From Undaria pinnatifida (Eukaryota > Sar > Phaeophyceae > Laminariales > Alariaceae), in contig JABAKD010000015.1 of assembly GCA_012845835.1 (NCBI GenBank), forward strand, positions 4,039,778 through 4,103,777: DNA of 64,000 bases, in the 5' to 3' direction. Numbering within the stretch: position 1 is the stretch's first letter; each line of letters begins with the position of its first letter. Positions 54,171 through 63,395 of the stretch are shown piece after piece. A program made the position numbers and the translations under genes. The notes under the pieces were generated by a model. The model searched no databases. It was not told where the DNA came from and was given only the letters and a program-made list of their open reading frames with translations.

Positions 54171-54723
54171 CACAGCTTTTCTTCATGCTGTCGCGCAAGC
54201 TTTGCGTTCCCGGTAATGCTTTCCATTCCGTTGTTCAGTTTTGCCAGCTTGCCGTGATTTCAGTTTCATCCTTCAAGTTGTGCCCCCCCCTTGCATGATT
54301 TTTTTTTGCTGGAGCATTCTGCTTGCGTCATTCCTTCTTAGCGATGCCTTCCGCATTTCTCTCTTCGTGCGGTTTCAAGGGGGCTCTCCTTCACGTTAAT
54401 GCAATAAATATTTATTCCCATATTCTTCTCCCTTCACTGGGTTCCATTATTTGCCAATCGCTTCCTTCTCGGTGATGCCTTTCCTCAAACGCTCATCACC
54501 TCATTGTCATGCGTGCCTTAGATTTTCAGTTCCGTACATTTGACGACCGGCGCCGGGCGGGCATTTTGTCGGCGCCGACCGCTGTCGTCGTTGCGGGGGC
54601 ACGCCTCAGCTATTTATTGCTTTGTTTATGATACGCACCATACGTAGTACATGAATTAACAAACTTCGTCTAACTCTTGGCATTACTTCTTACCCTCTTA
54701 ATATTTACTATCCTGCGCTGCGA

Positions 54724-54746
54724 CCGGCGGCCGTCCAGGCCGCCGG
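54724..54746 (+). other. Helitron 3'-terminal hairpin (right copy only)
   Basis: CCGGCGGCC-GTCCA-GGCCGCCGG: a perfect 9-bp GC stem with a 5-nt loop, 12 bp before the terminal CTTG. In Helitrons this hairpin signals the end of transposition. The left copy lacks it within an otherwise identical end. Confidence 0.85.
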
Positions 54747-54758
54747 CGTAGCCCCTTG

Positions 54759-55115
54759 TATATTTATATGCACTTTCGAAGTATAGGTCTAGACTATAGG
54801 AGTAGATACATTTTTTACTTTTTCAGCACTGCCACACCTGCACCTGCCATGTGGCTTGTAGAAAAAAAAACAATTAGCCGAAGAACCCACGTTTCACGAG
54901 CTTATCGACAAGCAAGGATGCCCAACGAGTGTTAGACGAGCAAACACGCTTTTATCGAACAAAAATCAAGCTAGAGATGGAACAAAGAGCGAGCATAAGT
55001 CGAGCTTATCCGCGCAAAACTGGCATAAATCGCGAGCTTATTTCCAGTTTTAAAGGCTATGAACGCTAAAAAAAAAAAAAACTTGTACCGGTAGACTACA
55101 ACATTCGTAGTCGAA
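54759..55115. other. No gene seen
   Basis: AT-rich DNA with repeated GAGCTTAT words near 54900-55045 and an A-run at 55068-55081. Confidence 0.45.
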
Positions 55116-55185
55116 ACCATCGGTGGGTCGGGATCCCACTTCTCTCTGCGTGGGCAGAGTGTTCTCACTGTTGAACTACGACGGC
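55116..55185 (-). tRNA. Degenerate tRNA-like sequence (possible SINE head)
   Basis: On the minus strand a cloverleaf can be drawn. Acceptor GCCGTCG pairs with CGATGGT (two G-T pairs), D stem GTTC/GAAC, anticodon stem CTCTG/CAGAG with only a 6-nt loop CCCACG, and T stem GTGGG/CCCAC with loop ATCCCGA. The D loop lacks GG and the T loop lacks TTC, so it is unlikely to be a working tRNA. The anticodon arm is closest to glycine tRNAs. A T-run that would end Pol III transcription lies about 35 bp downstream. Confidence 0.3.
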
Positions 55186-56317
55186 GGAGTGTGTGACAAC
55201 ACGGGCTGATACAGCAGGCCGTTGACAGAGGGAGAGACAGGACAGGACGAGAAGAAGTCCCAGAGATGCAAGAAGCACCAGTGCAAGGAAGGGAGAGTGA
55301 GAGCGGTGGGCGAACAGTTGCCAGTGCTCCCTAAGCTCTCGGGTAAAAGGAACAATCCAGCGGGGCCTTCCAAAATCCCGCTGCGGAGAATCCGCTAGGC
55401 GGTGCATCCGCCGCGGAGGATCCGTCAGCGGAACGTAGAGGGGAAGGCTCCGTGGCGTGTTCTAGACATGACAAATCTCCCGTGTTCCCCAAGCGATCCT
55501 TCCCAGAAACCATGTCTGAATGGTGTGGTGAGATTGGTTTTCTCTAGCTTTTAGTATAAACACTTGGTTTATGGCAAATTGGGAATAATTGAGGGTGTTT
55601 CTTCTAGGTCTAGCGAGAGACTCTGGAGGTATGTACGAAGGGGTAGGGCCAGAAGAGAGCTGGTCAGTGCGGCAGTAGACCAATCAACAGCAGTCTCAAG
55701 GTGAGATCTCGGAAGATGCACCAGCTGGATATTTTATAGGAGGATGTTTGAATTTGTACTGAAAACAGAGTGGAGTATTGTCAAAACTGAACGGGAAAAT
55801 CACCCGGACTCTTGTGGTAGCACTAGTCTCTTGTAGCGGACATGGCCCAGGGTAGAGCTGAGGGATGGCTAGTAGGGCAGGGAGCCAGTGAATAGAGCGG
55901 CACAGGATGGAGGTTAGCTGCTAAAGAGTACGAGATGAGTGGTTGAAGCAGGTAGATTCACAGCAAGCTGTGAGGACGGGACGAGCAGGGAGCACGCGCA
56001 CATGTTGTCAGTCGTGTTGCTTCCCCAGCCTCTCACACTGAGACAGTAATAAAAGACAAGCAACCAATTCTTGATCCGAGCTACCGCATCAACACTGCGA
56101 ACCAGCACTCTCAGCACTCTCAGCTCACCAGGCATCATCAGCACTGCAGCGCTCAGCACCGCTCTGCTCAGTTGTTAACCAGAACGCTATCAAAGGTTGA
56201 AGAAGTTTCGACATTTTCCCTAGGCGTGTTGGTTCGGGGACATGGTATCCACATTCAACAGAGGGGAAAAAAAGCTTTTTAGGTAAGGCCGTAGACAGCA
56301 TATACATGCCTGCGTAC
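55186..56317. other. No gene supported
   Basis: Contains short GC-rich words repeated around 55376-55440 (variants of CCGC..GGA.AATCCG) and a stretch near 55668 resembling 23040. It could contain further exons of the minus-strand coiled-coil gene that starts at 56876, but I cannot identify them. Confidence 0.4.
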
Positions 56318-56876
56318 CTGGAAACAACAAAGCCTGTGCGGTTCGTTGACGTTCCTTTTCCTTCCGGAGCTGCTCCTTTTTCTTTCGGAGCTGCTCCTTT
56401 TTCTTCCGGAGCTGCTCCTTTTCCTTCCAGAGCTGCTCCTTTTCCTTCTGGAGGTTCTTCTTTTCCTCGAAAAGAAGGTAGCGGTCAGATATGCCGAGAT
56501 AAGGAGGTCCCCCAGAAAGAGCAGCCTTCACAGCCCGAATCTCCTCCTCGGCATTGTCGATATCTTGGCCCACGGCCCGAATCTCCTCCCCGACAGCCTC
56601 GACCTCGGCTTCTGTCACCCCGATGGCAGACTTTTCCCCGGGTGTGTCGCCCCGTCCTCCGTCGTCGGCACGTACGCTCATCTCGCGCGAGATCGCAAAA
56701 CCCCGCCTAGCACCCGACAAGGCACGCGATGCCGACCAAGGCGAAGCTAGCCACGCCCGGGACACATGACACCTTCCAGCGTCGTGCCACCCGAGTGCAC
56801 GCCTAGAGGCAGGAGGTGCCACGTTCAGGGCGAATGAACCCCCGAGAGCTGCACACCACAGCAACAGAAAAAACAT
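56318..56876 (-). CDS. First exon of a signal-peptide, coiled-coil protein
   Basis: Starts MFFLLLWCAALGGSFALNVAPP: a short hydrophobic signal peptide with a small-residue cleavage site, then a Ser/Arg/Ala-rich stretch to about residue 65. This resembles the bipartite leader of plastid proteins in algae with secondary plastids, but a simple secreted protein is equally possible. A coiled coil begins at about residue 90, interrupted by GGPPYLGISDRYLL, and continues as repeated EKEQLWK/EQLRKKK heptads. These are encoded by five near-identical 21-bp DNA units (about 56365-56465). The donor CAG|GTACGC at 56318/56317 suggests the exon ends after ...AQALLFP; the frame runs on to 56220 if unspliced. 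Similar GISDR-plus-coiled-coil segments precede NTPases in some CR-like proteins as I recall them, but no NTPase is visible here. Downstream exons are not identified. Confidence 0.5.
56365..56465 (-). repeat. 21-bp tandem repeat coding coiled-coil heptads
   Basis: Five units of a CCTTTT/TCTTCCGGAGCTGCT-type 21-mer (plus-strand reading). Each encodes one seven-residue EKEQLRK-like heptad on the minus strand, so copy-number change would lengthen the coil without breaking frame. Confidence 0.75.
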
Positions 56877-57026
56877 CGCCGTGACATGCCCTAGACAGCT
56901 TCCTGCAGGGTGTGAATGAATGTGTCACTGCTGCTGTTAAGTTGTTGCCGCATTTCTTTCCTGGTAGGGGGTGCGGATGCCCCAAAACAAAACGCCTCAT
57001 TTTGTTTTGCGAAACCTACAACCATT

Positions 57027-57448
57027 TGTGGTGGAAAAACGAGTTTAGAAGGAAATAACTCGAGTAGCATTTGTTGTTCAACATTTTTAGTCTACTTCCT
57101 CACAATGGCGTCGCAGACAGGATGTGAGATTATGAACAGTGAGGTCGCTGGTTCGATTCTCACCGTCTTTCCCAGAAAAAAAGAAAAAAAAAAGGGATTT
57201 TCTCACGTTCAAGAAGCTGTAAAACTCTACCACTTGAAAAACAACGATGAGAGCAATGTAGAGGATCATTGCAAGTCACTCCAATACCGAAAAAGTCGCA
57301 TTGGATACTGGGTACCTCATCGGGGTTCCTGACATAATCTGGGAAATATGTCAGGTTTAGTGGGGGAGAATGTGGTGGAAAAACGAGTTTAGAAGGAAAT
57401 AACTCGAGTAGCATTTGTTGTTCAACATTTTTAGTCTACTTCCTCACA
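57027..57448 (+). mobile_element. TRIM: miniature LTR element, 422 bp
   Basis: Two identical-looking 78-bp LTRs (57027-57104 and 57371-57448) start TGTGGTGG and end CCTCACA. The target duplication CATT lies at 57023-57026 and 57449-57452. One base after the left LTR is a primer site TGGCGTCGCAGACAGGA, whose complement ends CGACGCCA. A purine tract GTGGGGGAGAA abuts the right LTR. The 266-bp interior has no gag or pol. The primer site shares TGGCGTCG with the gypsy element at 24519, so a gypsy-like helper using the same or a similar tRNA primer is plausible. Confidence 0.92.
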
Positions 57449-57452
57449 CATT

Positions 57453-58324
57453 TGTTACGACGCGAGAGAGCGAGGAGCCTTCACACCGGGGACAACAAAC
57501 AGCTGGCCGAGGAGGAGCTCGTAAGCTAAGTAGCGCTTGGACAAGCCAGTAGAGCAGGTGGACGGGCTTGTCGCTACCCAAAAAAAAAACATGTAGCGGT
57601 ACCAGCCAAAGTTAGGCGGGGTTTATCAAACCGGTTCCTGAAAAAAACACGCACAAGACGCCCACCACCCACCACTGCTAAAACAAAGTACGTTGATACC
57701 AAAACTCTTTCTGAATGCGACAATGATACTCGTACAACAAGCACAGGTGGTGGTGCGTGAAGGCAGCAGGAGCAGTGCTCAGCAAGCCCAGCACATGTGG
57801 AATACTATAAACCTTAGACTAGACCAACTACGATTAGGTCTTATTAGGGCGTCCATTATGGCTTCTGATTTTTGGAAAGTGTTATTTTGAAGTGGTAGGT
57901 CTTGTTTTGCCGTTTGCCTTTATTTTGTTCATCTGGCACGTATACTGTCGTCGGCGACGTTAGGTCACCACCGCCTCTGCTGCTGTCTCTGCTGCTGTGC
58001 TGCTGCTGTGCTGCTGCTGTGGTGGTTTTCGATGGTGGTAGTGGTGCTGCTGCTGTCGCGTTTGTGTGAGGACGAAGCTCTGTCTCGCACACAACAAGCG
58101 CGGTATGCTGTCTGTCGTAGGTGTTTGTGATTCTTTGTTGTGGGTGATGCGTGACGTGTGTACAGCAGACAGGTATCATAAGTACAGCATGGGCAGTGGT
58201 GACATGTGATCCTTGGTACGTAGTATCCAAAAGTCAAATAATCCCAGTTCTGAGAGGTTGGCAGGCCTGTTATTTCTGGGCTCCGAAATCACCAAATCCG
58301 CTGATATTCCTCATCATGTTTTCA
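57453..58324. other. No gene supported; CTG-rich microsatellite
   Basis: An interrupted (CTG)n tract runs from about 57975 to 58062 and produces open frames rich in one residue that are not genes. The rest shows no exon signals. Confidence 0.5.
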
Positions 58325-58667
58325 TGAGCACCACTAACAAGAGCACCAGACATGGACGCGACATCTACAGGACCACAACATCTTCGACGACAGTGGGGAG
58401 AAAACAGGGCGTATAATCGTACACTATATAAATAACAACAATGTGAAAAAGAAGTACAGGCAGCTATGTTGACACGGCGGTAGACCACACTACCAACCTA
58501 TTACGCGGGATAATTCGTGCCTCCGGCCGTTTGCATGATCGCCTGACAACCTCTACCAAACGCAGTAGCACATGATGTCATGTCTAACAAAGTAAAGTCA
58601 CCCTCGCGTTCAATAGTGGTGACATCGCATGCCCACGTCACCTCGCTTGGTGTATTTGTAAGATGTA

Positions 58668-59446
58668 CAAGGGCTCCGCTCCGCGGGCGGCTGACGCCGC
58701 CCGCTACGCTCGCGCAAGGCAAGGAAGAATGCAACTAAAAACATATGTAAAGGGGGCAGAAAGAAGAGGCCCGCGATTTGGTGCGAACAGCGATTTGATA
58801 ATGCCAAGAGCTGCTTGTGCAGAGCAAATTGCCCTGTTGTGCTCAGCTGTGCTGTGTGCTTTTGTTACCGGTGTTACGTTCTGATCGGCAGTACGGGGGT
58901 AATTTGCGTGGGGCAAAAAAACAGGGGGCCGTGAAAGATCAAATACATGAAAAAAAAGAAGGCAAAGTAGTACTGTACTCCGTACACAACACGCATTATA
59001 CCCGGTACTGCTCTATGTTCGAAAGAAAGCACACAGCGCAGCGACACAGCACCGCAGCGAAGGGCACGGCACCGCACCGCACGGCTCCGCACGGTGCTAC
59101 GCTGCGCTGCTGGGCCATATACAGTATATAGCCGGACTGATCTGAGCTGGGCGTGCATGTGATCCAACAGCGTAGTATCTGATGGTATGTACAAACCTGG
59201 TGTAGTAGTACCGGTATGTACCATCGGCGTTTCGTATTTCGAACGAAGCTGGGAAGCAAAGAAAAAGTATCTGATGGTATGTACAAACCTGGTGTAGTAG
59301 TACCAGTATGTACCATCGGCGTTTCGTATTTCGAACGAAGCTGGGAAGCAAAGAAAAGCTGGAAAGGTTCCGCAACTAATGTGGAAGTAGTTGGAGCTCT
59401 GAGAGGCCAGGGATGGGCAATCCCTGAGAAAGACAAAATTAAGTAA
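58668..59446 (-). mobile_element. Insertion with CAAGGGC end and GC hairpin, ~0.78 kb
   Basis: Block copy 1 reads continuously through this point (TTTGTAATATGTATCTTTGTC at 19420-19440). Copy 2 is interrupted after AAGATGTA and resumes at TATCTCTGTC. The inserted DNA starts CAAGGGCTCCGC and has the stem GGGCGGC-TGAC-GCCGCCC about 17 bp in. Reversed, this is a hairpin followed by GCCCTTG then T, the layout of the Helitron 3' end at 54758. It may be a non-autonomous relative of the Helitrons. The 5' end is not defined and shows no clear TC. Confidence 0.5.
59178..59360 (+). repeat. Tandem ~91-bp duplication
   Basis: Two almost identical units: GTATCTGATGGTATGTACAA, ACCTGGTGTAGTAGTACC, GGCGTTTCGTATTTCGAACG, AAGCTGGGAAGCAAAGAAAA. 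One base differs in the middle (CCGGTA against CCAGTA). They lie inside the 58668 insertion. Confidence 0.85.
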
Positions 59447-59934
59447 GTCTATCTCTGTCTTGGAGTTGGCGACCTCAGAGCCCCACATCGGCACGGCAAA
59501 AGTCATGGGCGTAAAATCGTGTATGTGTGACAATAATAATGTGAAAAGGAGGTACAGACAGACATATATATGTTAAAATTGCGGTAAACCGCACTACCAA
59601 CTTATTGCGTAAGGTATTCCGTACATACCGTCTGCATGATCGCCTCCCAACCTATGCCAAGCGAAGTATGACTAACGAAGTAACGTAATTGAGCGCGTGT
59701 ACACTAAGCGTTCCTTTCAAAACAAAAACGATTCGCATTTCTCCCTTTCGTTCTCAATGGCGGTGACATTGTATGACCACATCACCTCGCCTGTTGTATT
59801 TGGCAATATGTATCGCTTTCTTATAACTAGCGATGTCTGAAAATAATGGTATCTACATGATTGTACCTATCGATTGAAATATTCCACACCCTGTACAAAT
59901 ATCCATAACAAATACAAATAATAGTTGCGTGTAT

Positions 59935-60305
59935 TTGTCCCAGCGCAGTATTTGCCTCCAGACAACTATTTGCGCAGCTTCTCAAGCGAGTATTTGCCTG
60001 CCAGACAAATATTTGCACAGGTTCTCAAGAGAGTATTTGCCTGCCGACAAATATTTGCGCAGCTTCTCAAAAAAGTATTTGCTTCCAGACGAATATTTGC
60101 GCAGGTTTTCCAGAGAGTATTTGCCTGCCAGACAAACATTTGCACAGGTTCTCAAAAAAGTATTTGCCTGCAGACAAATATTTGCGCAGCATCTCAAGAA
60201 AGTATTTGTCTGCAGACAAATATTTGCACAGCTTCTCAAGAAAGTATTTGTCTGCAGGCAAATATTTGCGCAGGTTCTCAATAAACTTTTTGCCTGCAAA
60301 CAATG
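59935..60305 (+). repeat. Left minisatellite of the hAT element, ~42-bp unit
   Basis: About eight or nine units of GTATTTGCCTGCAGACAAAT followed by ATTTGCGCAGCTTCTCAAG and variable purines. The unit contains the palindromic word CAAATATTTG. Because 42 is a multiple of three, long repetitive frames occur on both strands; these are not genes. Confidence 0.9.
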
Positions 60306-60428
60306 TATTGCGGATGCGGAAATATTGACCTCTTCGGCGTACAAGTACGTACATTATATGGGGTACATACATAATAATGCATAAATACGGCCGTTGAGCC
60401 CGGTGTATTTGCAGCCGCGAAAAGGCCG

Positions 60429-60647
60429 TTGAGCCCGGTGTATTTGCCGCCGCGAATATCAGTGGTCCTGCAAACCAGCTCCCCATCACGGCGCGAGCAA
60501 CTACCGCGGGCTGTGCATGTCAACATGCCAGCTGTCAGTACCGAAGAAGCAAATGGCAATGGTGATGGTACGCCACATGGCGACGGAGCTGGCGCGTCGG
60601 CAGCAGCTCCAGTTATTATCGACGTCAACGCAGCTGGGCTGGAGTGA
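60429..60647 (+). pseudogene. hAT transposase upstream fragment
   Basis: A 72-codon frame ending ...VIIDVNAAGLE directly before, and in a different frame from, the recognisable hAT C-terminus. It is Gly/Ala-rich and probably part of the degenerate transposase or its linker. Just upstream a 38-bp word GGCCGTTGAGCCCGGTGTAT is duplicated (60390-60455). Confidence 0.35.
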
Positions 60648-60916
60648 TTTTCGGGGCTCCTGCGTCGGCGGCAGTGCTTGAGCGTGACTTCAGCGCTGCT
60701 GGGCGTATGATGACGTCCTCCAGGAGCACCACGAACAGCAAGTACGTGGAGATGATCCTGTTCCTGCACGGAAACCTGGACCTCATCCCTCAGGACATCC
60801 CTAAGCTGACCGAAGCTGGAGCGCGAAGCAAGATCCCCGGGCGACTGGTGGACCCTGTGGAAGGGCTGAAGGAGCTCGACGGCGCATTTGCCCCGGAGGA
60901 CCTCACCGCCGGGTAG
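60644..60916 (+). pseudogene. hAT transposase C-terminal dimerisation region
   Basis: The sequence ASAAVLERDFSAAGRMM followed by SSRSTTNSKYVEMILFLHGN is the typical hAT C-terminal signature (P-A-S-S-A-x-x-E-R-x-F-S-x-A-G, then N-x-x-x-V-E-x-L-x-F-L-x-x-N). The DDE catalytic core and the BED zinc finger are absent from the 2-kb element, so it cannot make an active transposase alone. Confidence 0.82.
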
Positions 60917-61440
60917 TCGGGGGAGGTGGACGTTTAAACAGCATGGAATAGTAGAAGTAGCTTGATGGCGATCAGGCCCGCAGCGAGAACGAGTAGCAAC
61001 GTCTTTGTGGTGTTTGTGGATCCTTGGTGTTTGTTGTACTTTGCCACAGGAGTTGACTCATCTCATGATACGGAATGAGTAAGATGGTGGAGGGGTTTGG
61101 TGGCGTTGGCGTGTTTGTGTTTGTTTGCGTTCCGTACGGGGTGAGGCGGCTTCGACTGTTATAGATGGCAGAAGAAGTAAATGGCAATGGTCGACGGGGA
61201 TGGCATTTGCATATTCAAAAATATATAATATGACTCGTAGGTAGTCGATACGAAGATTTTCATTTTTTCTCGGTTTGGCTGATCCTGTGTTTTTCCCCTC
61301 CGATCAAAAGATATTTCAGATGCACGCTTCAGGGATTTGCTTTGTATTTCCGACACCAATCTCCCATCGCATGACATATGATACGGCTAATCTCTCCCTC
61401 CGACCTCCCTGCAGTAACAGCTGTTTTTTCAGAATAGTTG
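60917..61440. other. hAT interior, no gene seen
   Basis: Contains no transposase motif. The word GAAGTAAATGGCAATGG near 61172 resembles GAAGCAAATGGCAATGG near 60546, a possible remnant of duplication. Confidence 0.45.
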
Positions 61441-61890
61441 TCAGGACAAATACAATACTATTTGCGCAGGTTCTCCAGGGCAGTATTTGCCTGCCAGAAA
61501 AATATTTGCGCGGTTCTCAAGAGAGTATTTGCCTGCAGACAAATATTTGCGCAGCTTCTCAAGCGAGTATTTGCCTGCAGACAAATAATTGCGCAGGTTC
61601 TCAAAAAAGTATTTGCCTGCAGACAAATATTTGCGCAGCTTCTCAAAAAAGTATTTGCTTCCAGACAAATATTTGCGCAGGTTTTCCAGAGAGTATTTGC
61701 CTGCCAGACAAATATTTGCACAGGTTCTCGAAAAAGTATTTGCCTGCAAACAAATATTTGCGCAGCTTCTCAAGAAAGTATTTCCTTCCAGACAAATATT
61801 TGCGCAGCTTTTCAAGAAAGTATTTGCTTCCAGACAGACGTTTGGGCAGGTTTTCCAGAGAGTATTTGCCTGCCAGACAAATAGCAAATA
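61441..61890 (+). repeat. Right minisatellite of the hAT element, ~42-bp unit
   Basis: About ten units of the same sequence and the same orientation as the left array (direct, not inverted). It ends about 20 bp before the right inverted end. The two arrays are 1.1 kb apart. Confidence 0.9.
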
Positions 61891-62109
61891 ATGTATTTGT
61901 ACAGGGCGTGAAATATTCTATCTTTCGATCCATGTACAACAACAAATTATGAAGCTTTTAACACGTTGTTTACTACATACACCTAACTGGGTCGCATACT
62001 ACATGTAACATCAAACCTTCTACAATGATAATAATCATTACCAGGCGGGTGATAAAAAGGGGTGTCTTCTTGCTGCAACCGTCACATTCGTCCCCTTTAA
62101 GGGTTTATA

Positions 62110-62136
62110 GTTTCCGCGCACATATTGAAATGCTCG

Positions 62137-62167
<31 letters not shown>

Positions 62168-63060
62168 ATCCCTCTTGTTCAAACGCCCCATCGGAAATCA
62201 ACATCTACCAGAGTTGTAAACACTACCAGCCAGCTGATATCATCTCATTATCCATCTAGCCATCCATGCCGTAGCTCCAACAAATCTCCGCCCTCCGCCC
62301 CCCCCACCCCATTTTGTTCCCCGCCCAGTTCGTTAAAACGCCCCATTTACAATCGAAATCGGCCAGAGTAATAAACACTTCTAAGCAATTGGTATCACGT
62401 CAATATATTTGTAGCCATCCATGACGTAGCTTTCATTCATCCCCCCCCCCCCCTTCAACGCCCCCTCCTTCCCCACGCCCTGCACGATCGCCTAGACCCA
62501 GCACCGCGCGTATAGCAAGCCCCTACATATATGATTGATACGCGCGATCGGAGGATCACACAAAATGTTGCAAAGATCAGTGTCGACCAAATCCTTGATC
62601 TCTCAGCTGGGGTGTATTTTAATATTATATGTGACCTAAACCTCTTGAAAACCCTCCCCCCCCCCTCCCCCGTTTTTTTTTCTTATCTCCTCGCTTTCTC
62701 TTGCTTAAACGCCCCACCAAATATCGAAATCCACCAGAGTAATAAACACTTCAACGCCCTGGGTATCGCCTCGTTATTGTTTTAGAGCCGTCCATGCCGC
62801 TGCTGCAATTCCCACCCACCCCCGCCCCCAACGCCCCCTCCTTCCCCACCACCCGCACCATCGCCCAGACCTAGCACCACGCGTAAGGCAAACCCCTACA
62901 TCTATGCGACCTAAAGCCCTCCCCCCCCGCCCCCCGCCCCCCCCCGGCACATTCCCCCCCCCCTCCCCCACAAGAAGGATTTATGGTTTCCACGCACAAA
63001 TTGACCTGCCCCACCCGTCCCCTCCCCACCCTCCCCCCCTCCCGCCCCTCTTTTGATCGA
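62110..63060. repeat. C-rich tandem section of block copy 2
   Basis: Imperfect ~200-bp units related to 21180-21950, with AACGCCCCA, GAAATC, CAGAGT, AATAAACACTTC and CACGCGTA words and many C runs; one at about 62131-62166 exceeds 30 C. Such a run is prone to length error in sequencing. Confidence 0.7.
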
Positions 63061-63119
63061 AATCAGCCCCTCACATCCCTAAAAACTCCGCCCTCCCCTC
63101 ACTGGTTATTCGACTCACG

Positions 63120-63395
63120 GTATTCACTTGATAAACTGATGCATTTCCTTCCACAGCTGTCAGATTTTGTCCCCCTCAAAAACGGGTTATATAGTTTCCG
63201 CGCACAGACTGCCTAACATCACCCTGTTGACCCTGATAGCTACACTGTAGTTGCAAGAGGAGTCGCCGACCTATGTCCTTACTAAGGACACACAACCCGT
63301 AATACGCGCGATCGGAGTATCATACACAGCTTGCAAAGATGAGTTTCGACAAAATATTCGATCTCACAGCTGGAGTGTATTTTAAATTTTATATT
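63120..63395 (+). repeat. R5 repeat, copy in block 2
   Basis: Intact R5, from TTCACTTGATAAACTGATGC through CACAGCTGTCAGATTTTGTC to TCTCACAGCTGGAGTGTATT. It shows the unoccupied target of MITE copy 2 at 63214-63217. Confidence 0.8.

Larger units (their letters stand above)
44289..54758 (+). mobile_element. Helitron, right copy (plus strand), 10.47 kb
   Basis: Starts TCTGCGGATATC and ends GTAGCCCCTTG, followed by T. Subterminal inverted words GCTGAGGCGTGCCCCCGC lie at 44336-44353 and, inverted, at 54593-54610. The 3' end has a perfect hairpin (54724-54746) 12 bp before the terminal CTTG. This spacing is that of canonical Helitron 3' ends, although the family norm is CTRR rather than CTTG. It encodes, in order: a four-exon accessory protein, a zinc-finger N-terminal ORF, a second N-terminal ORF, and Rep-helicase-OTU. 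There is no RPA-like or apurinic-endonuclease domain. The 5' flank is G rather than the usual A. Confidence 0.87.
59885..61910 (+). mobile_element. hAT-family DNA transposon, defective, 2.0 kb
   Basis: Inverted ends are CACACCCTGTACAAATA and, reversed, CACGCCCTGTACAAATA. The 8-bp target duplication AAATATTC lies at 59877-59884 and 61911-61918. The empty site occurs once at 20974-20981 in block copy 1. The interior encodes the C-terminal dimerisation region of a hAT transposase. An 8-bp duplication is the hAT hallmark. Two blocks of the same minisatellite sit just inside the two ends. Confidence 0.88.
58325..63395 (+). repeat. Composite repeat block, copy 2
   Basis: Same order of sequences as 19088-24045: GACGCGACATCTACAGGAC at 58355, CACATCGGCACGG at 59485, TATAGTTTCCGCGCACA at about 62107, the C-rich tandem at 62130-63050, and R5 to 63395. 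It has gained an element at 58668 and a hAT at 59885 that copy 1 lacks. It lacks the LTR derivative and MITE found in copy 1. Confidence 0.7.

Noticed and set aside
33781-54758. The whole palindrome as a pure assembly fold-back
   Set aside because: Arms differ at scattered positions and by a 30-bp hairpin, the spacer is unique, and arm ends coincide with transposon-like termini. An artefact remains possible but is the less likely reading without raw reads.
57115-57170. tRNA gene inside the TRIM (GGTTCGATTC)
   Set aside because: Only a B-box-like word is present; no cloverleaf forms.
57856-58237. Proteins at the second CTG tract
   Set aside because: Same reason: simple-sequence frames with no motif or splice support.
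59925-60489. Cys/Phe-rich repetitive proteins on both strands
   Set aside because: They arise because the minisatellite unit length is a multiple of three; all frames show the same periodic sequence.
59935-61890. CRISPR-like array
   Set aside because: The units are contiguous ~42-bp repeats with no unique spacers, in a eukaryotic hAT element. This is a minisatellite.
62131-62166. Telomeric repeat
   Set aside because: It is a homopolymer C run inside a longer tandem unit, not a telomere-type motif array.
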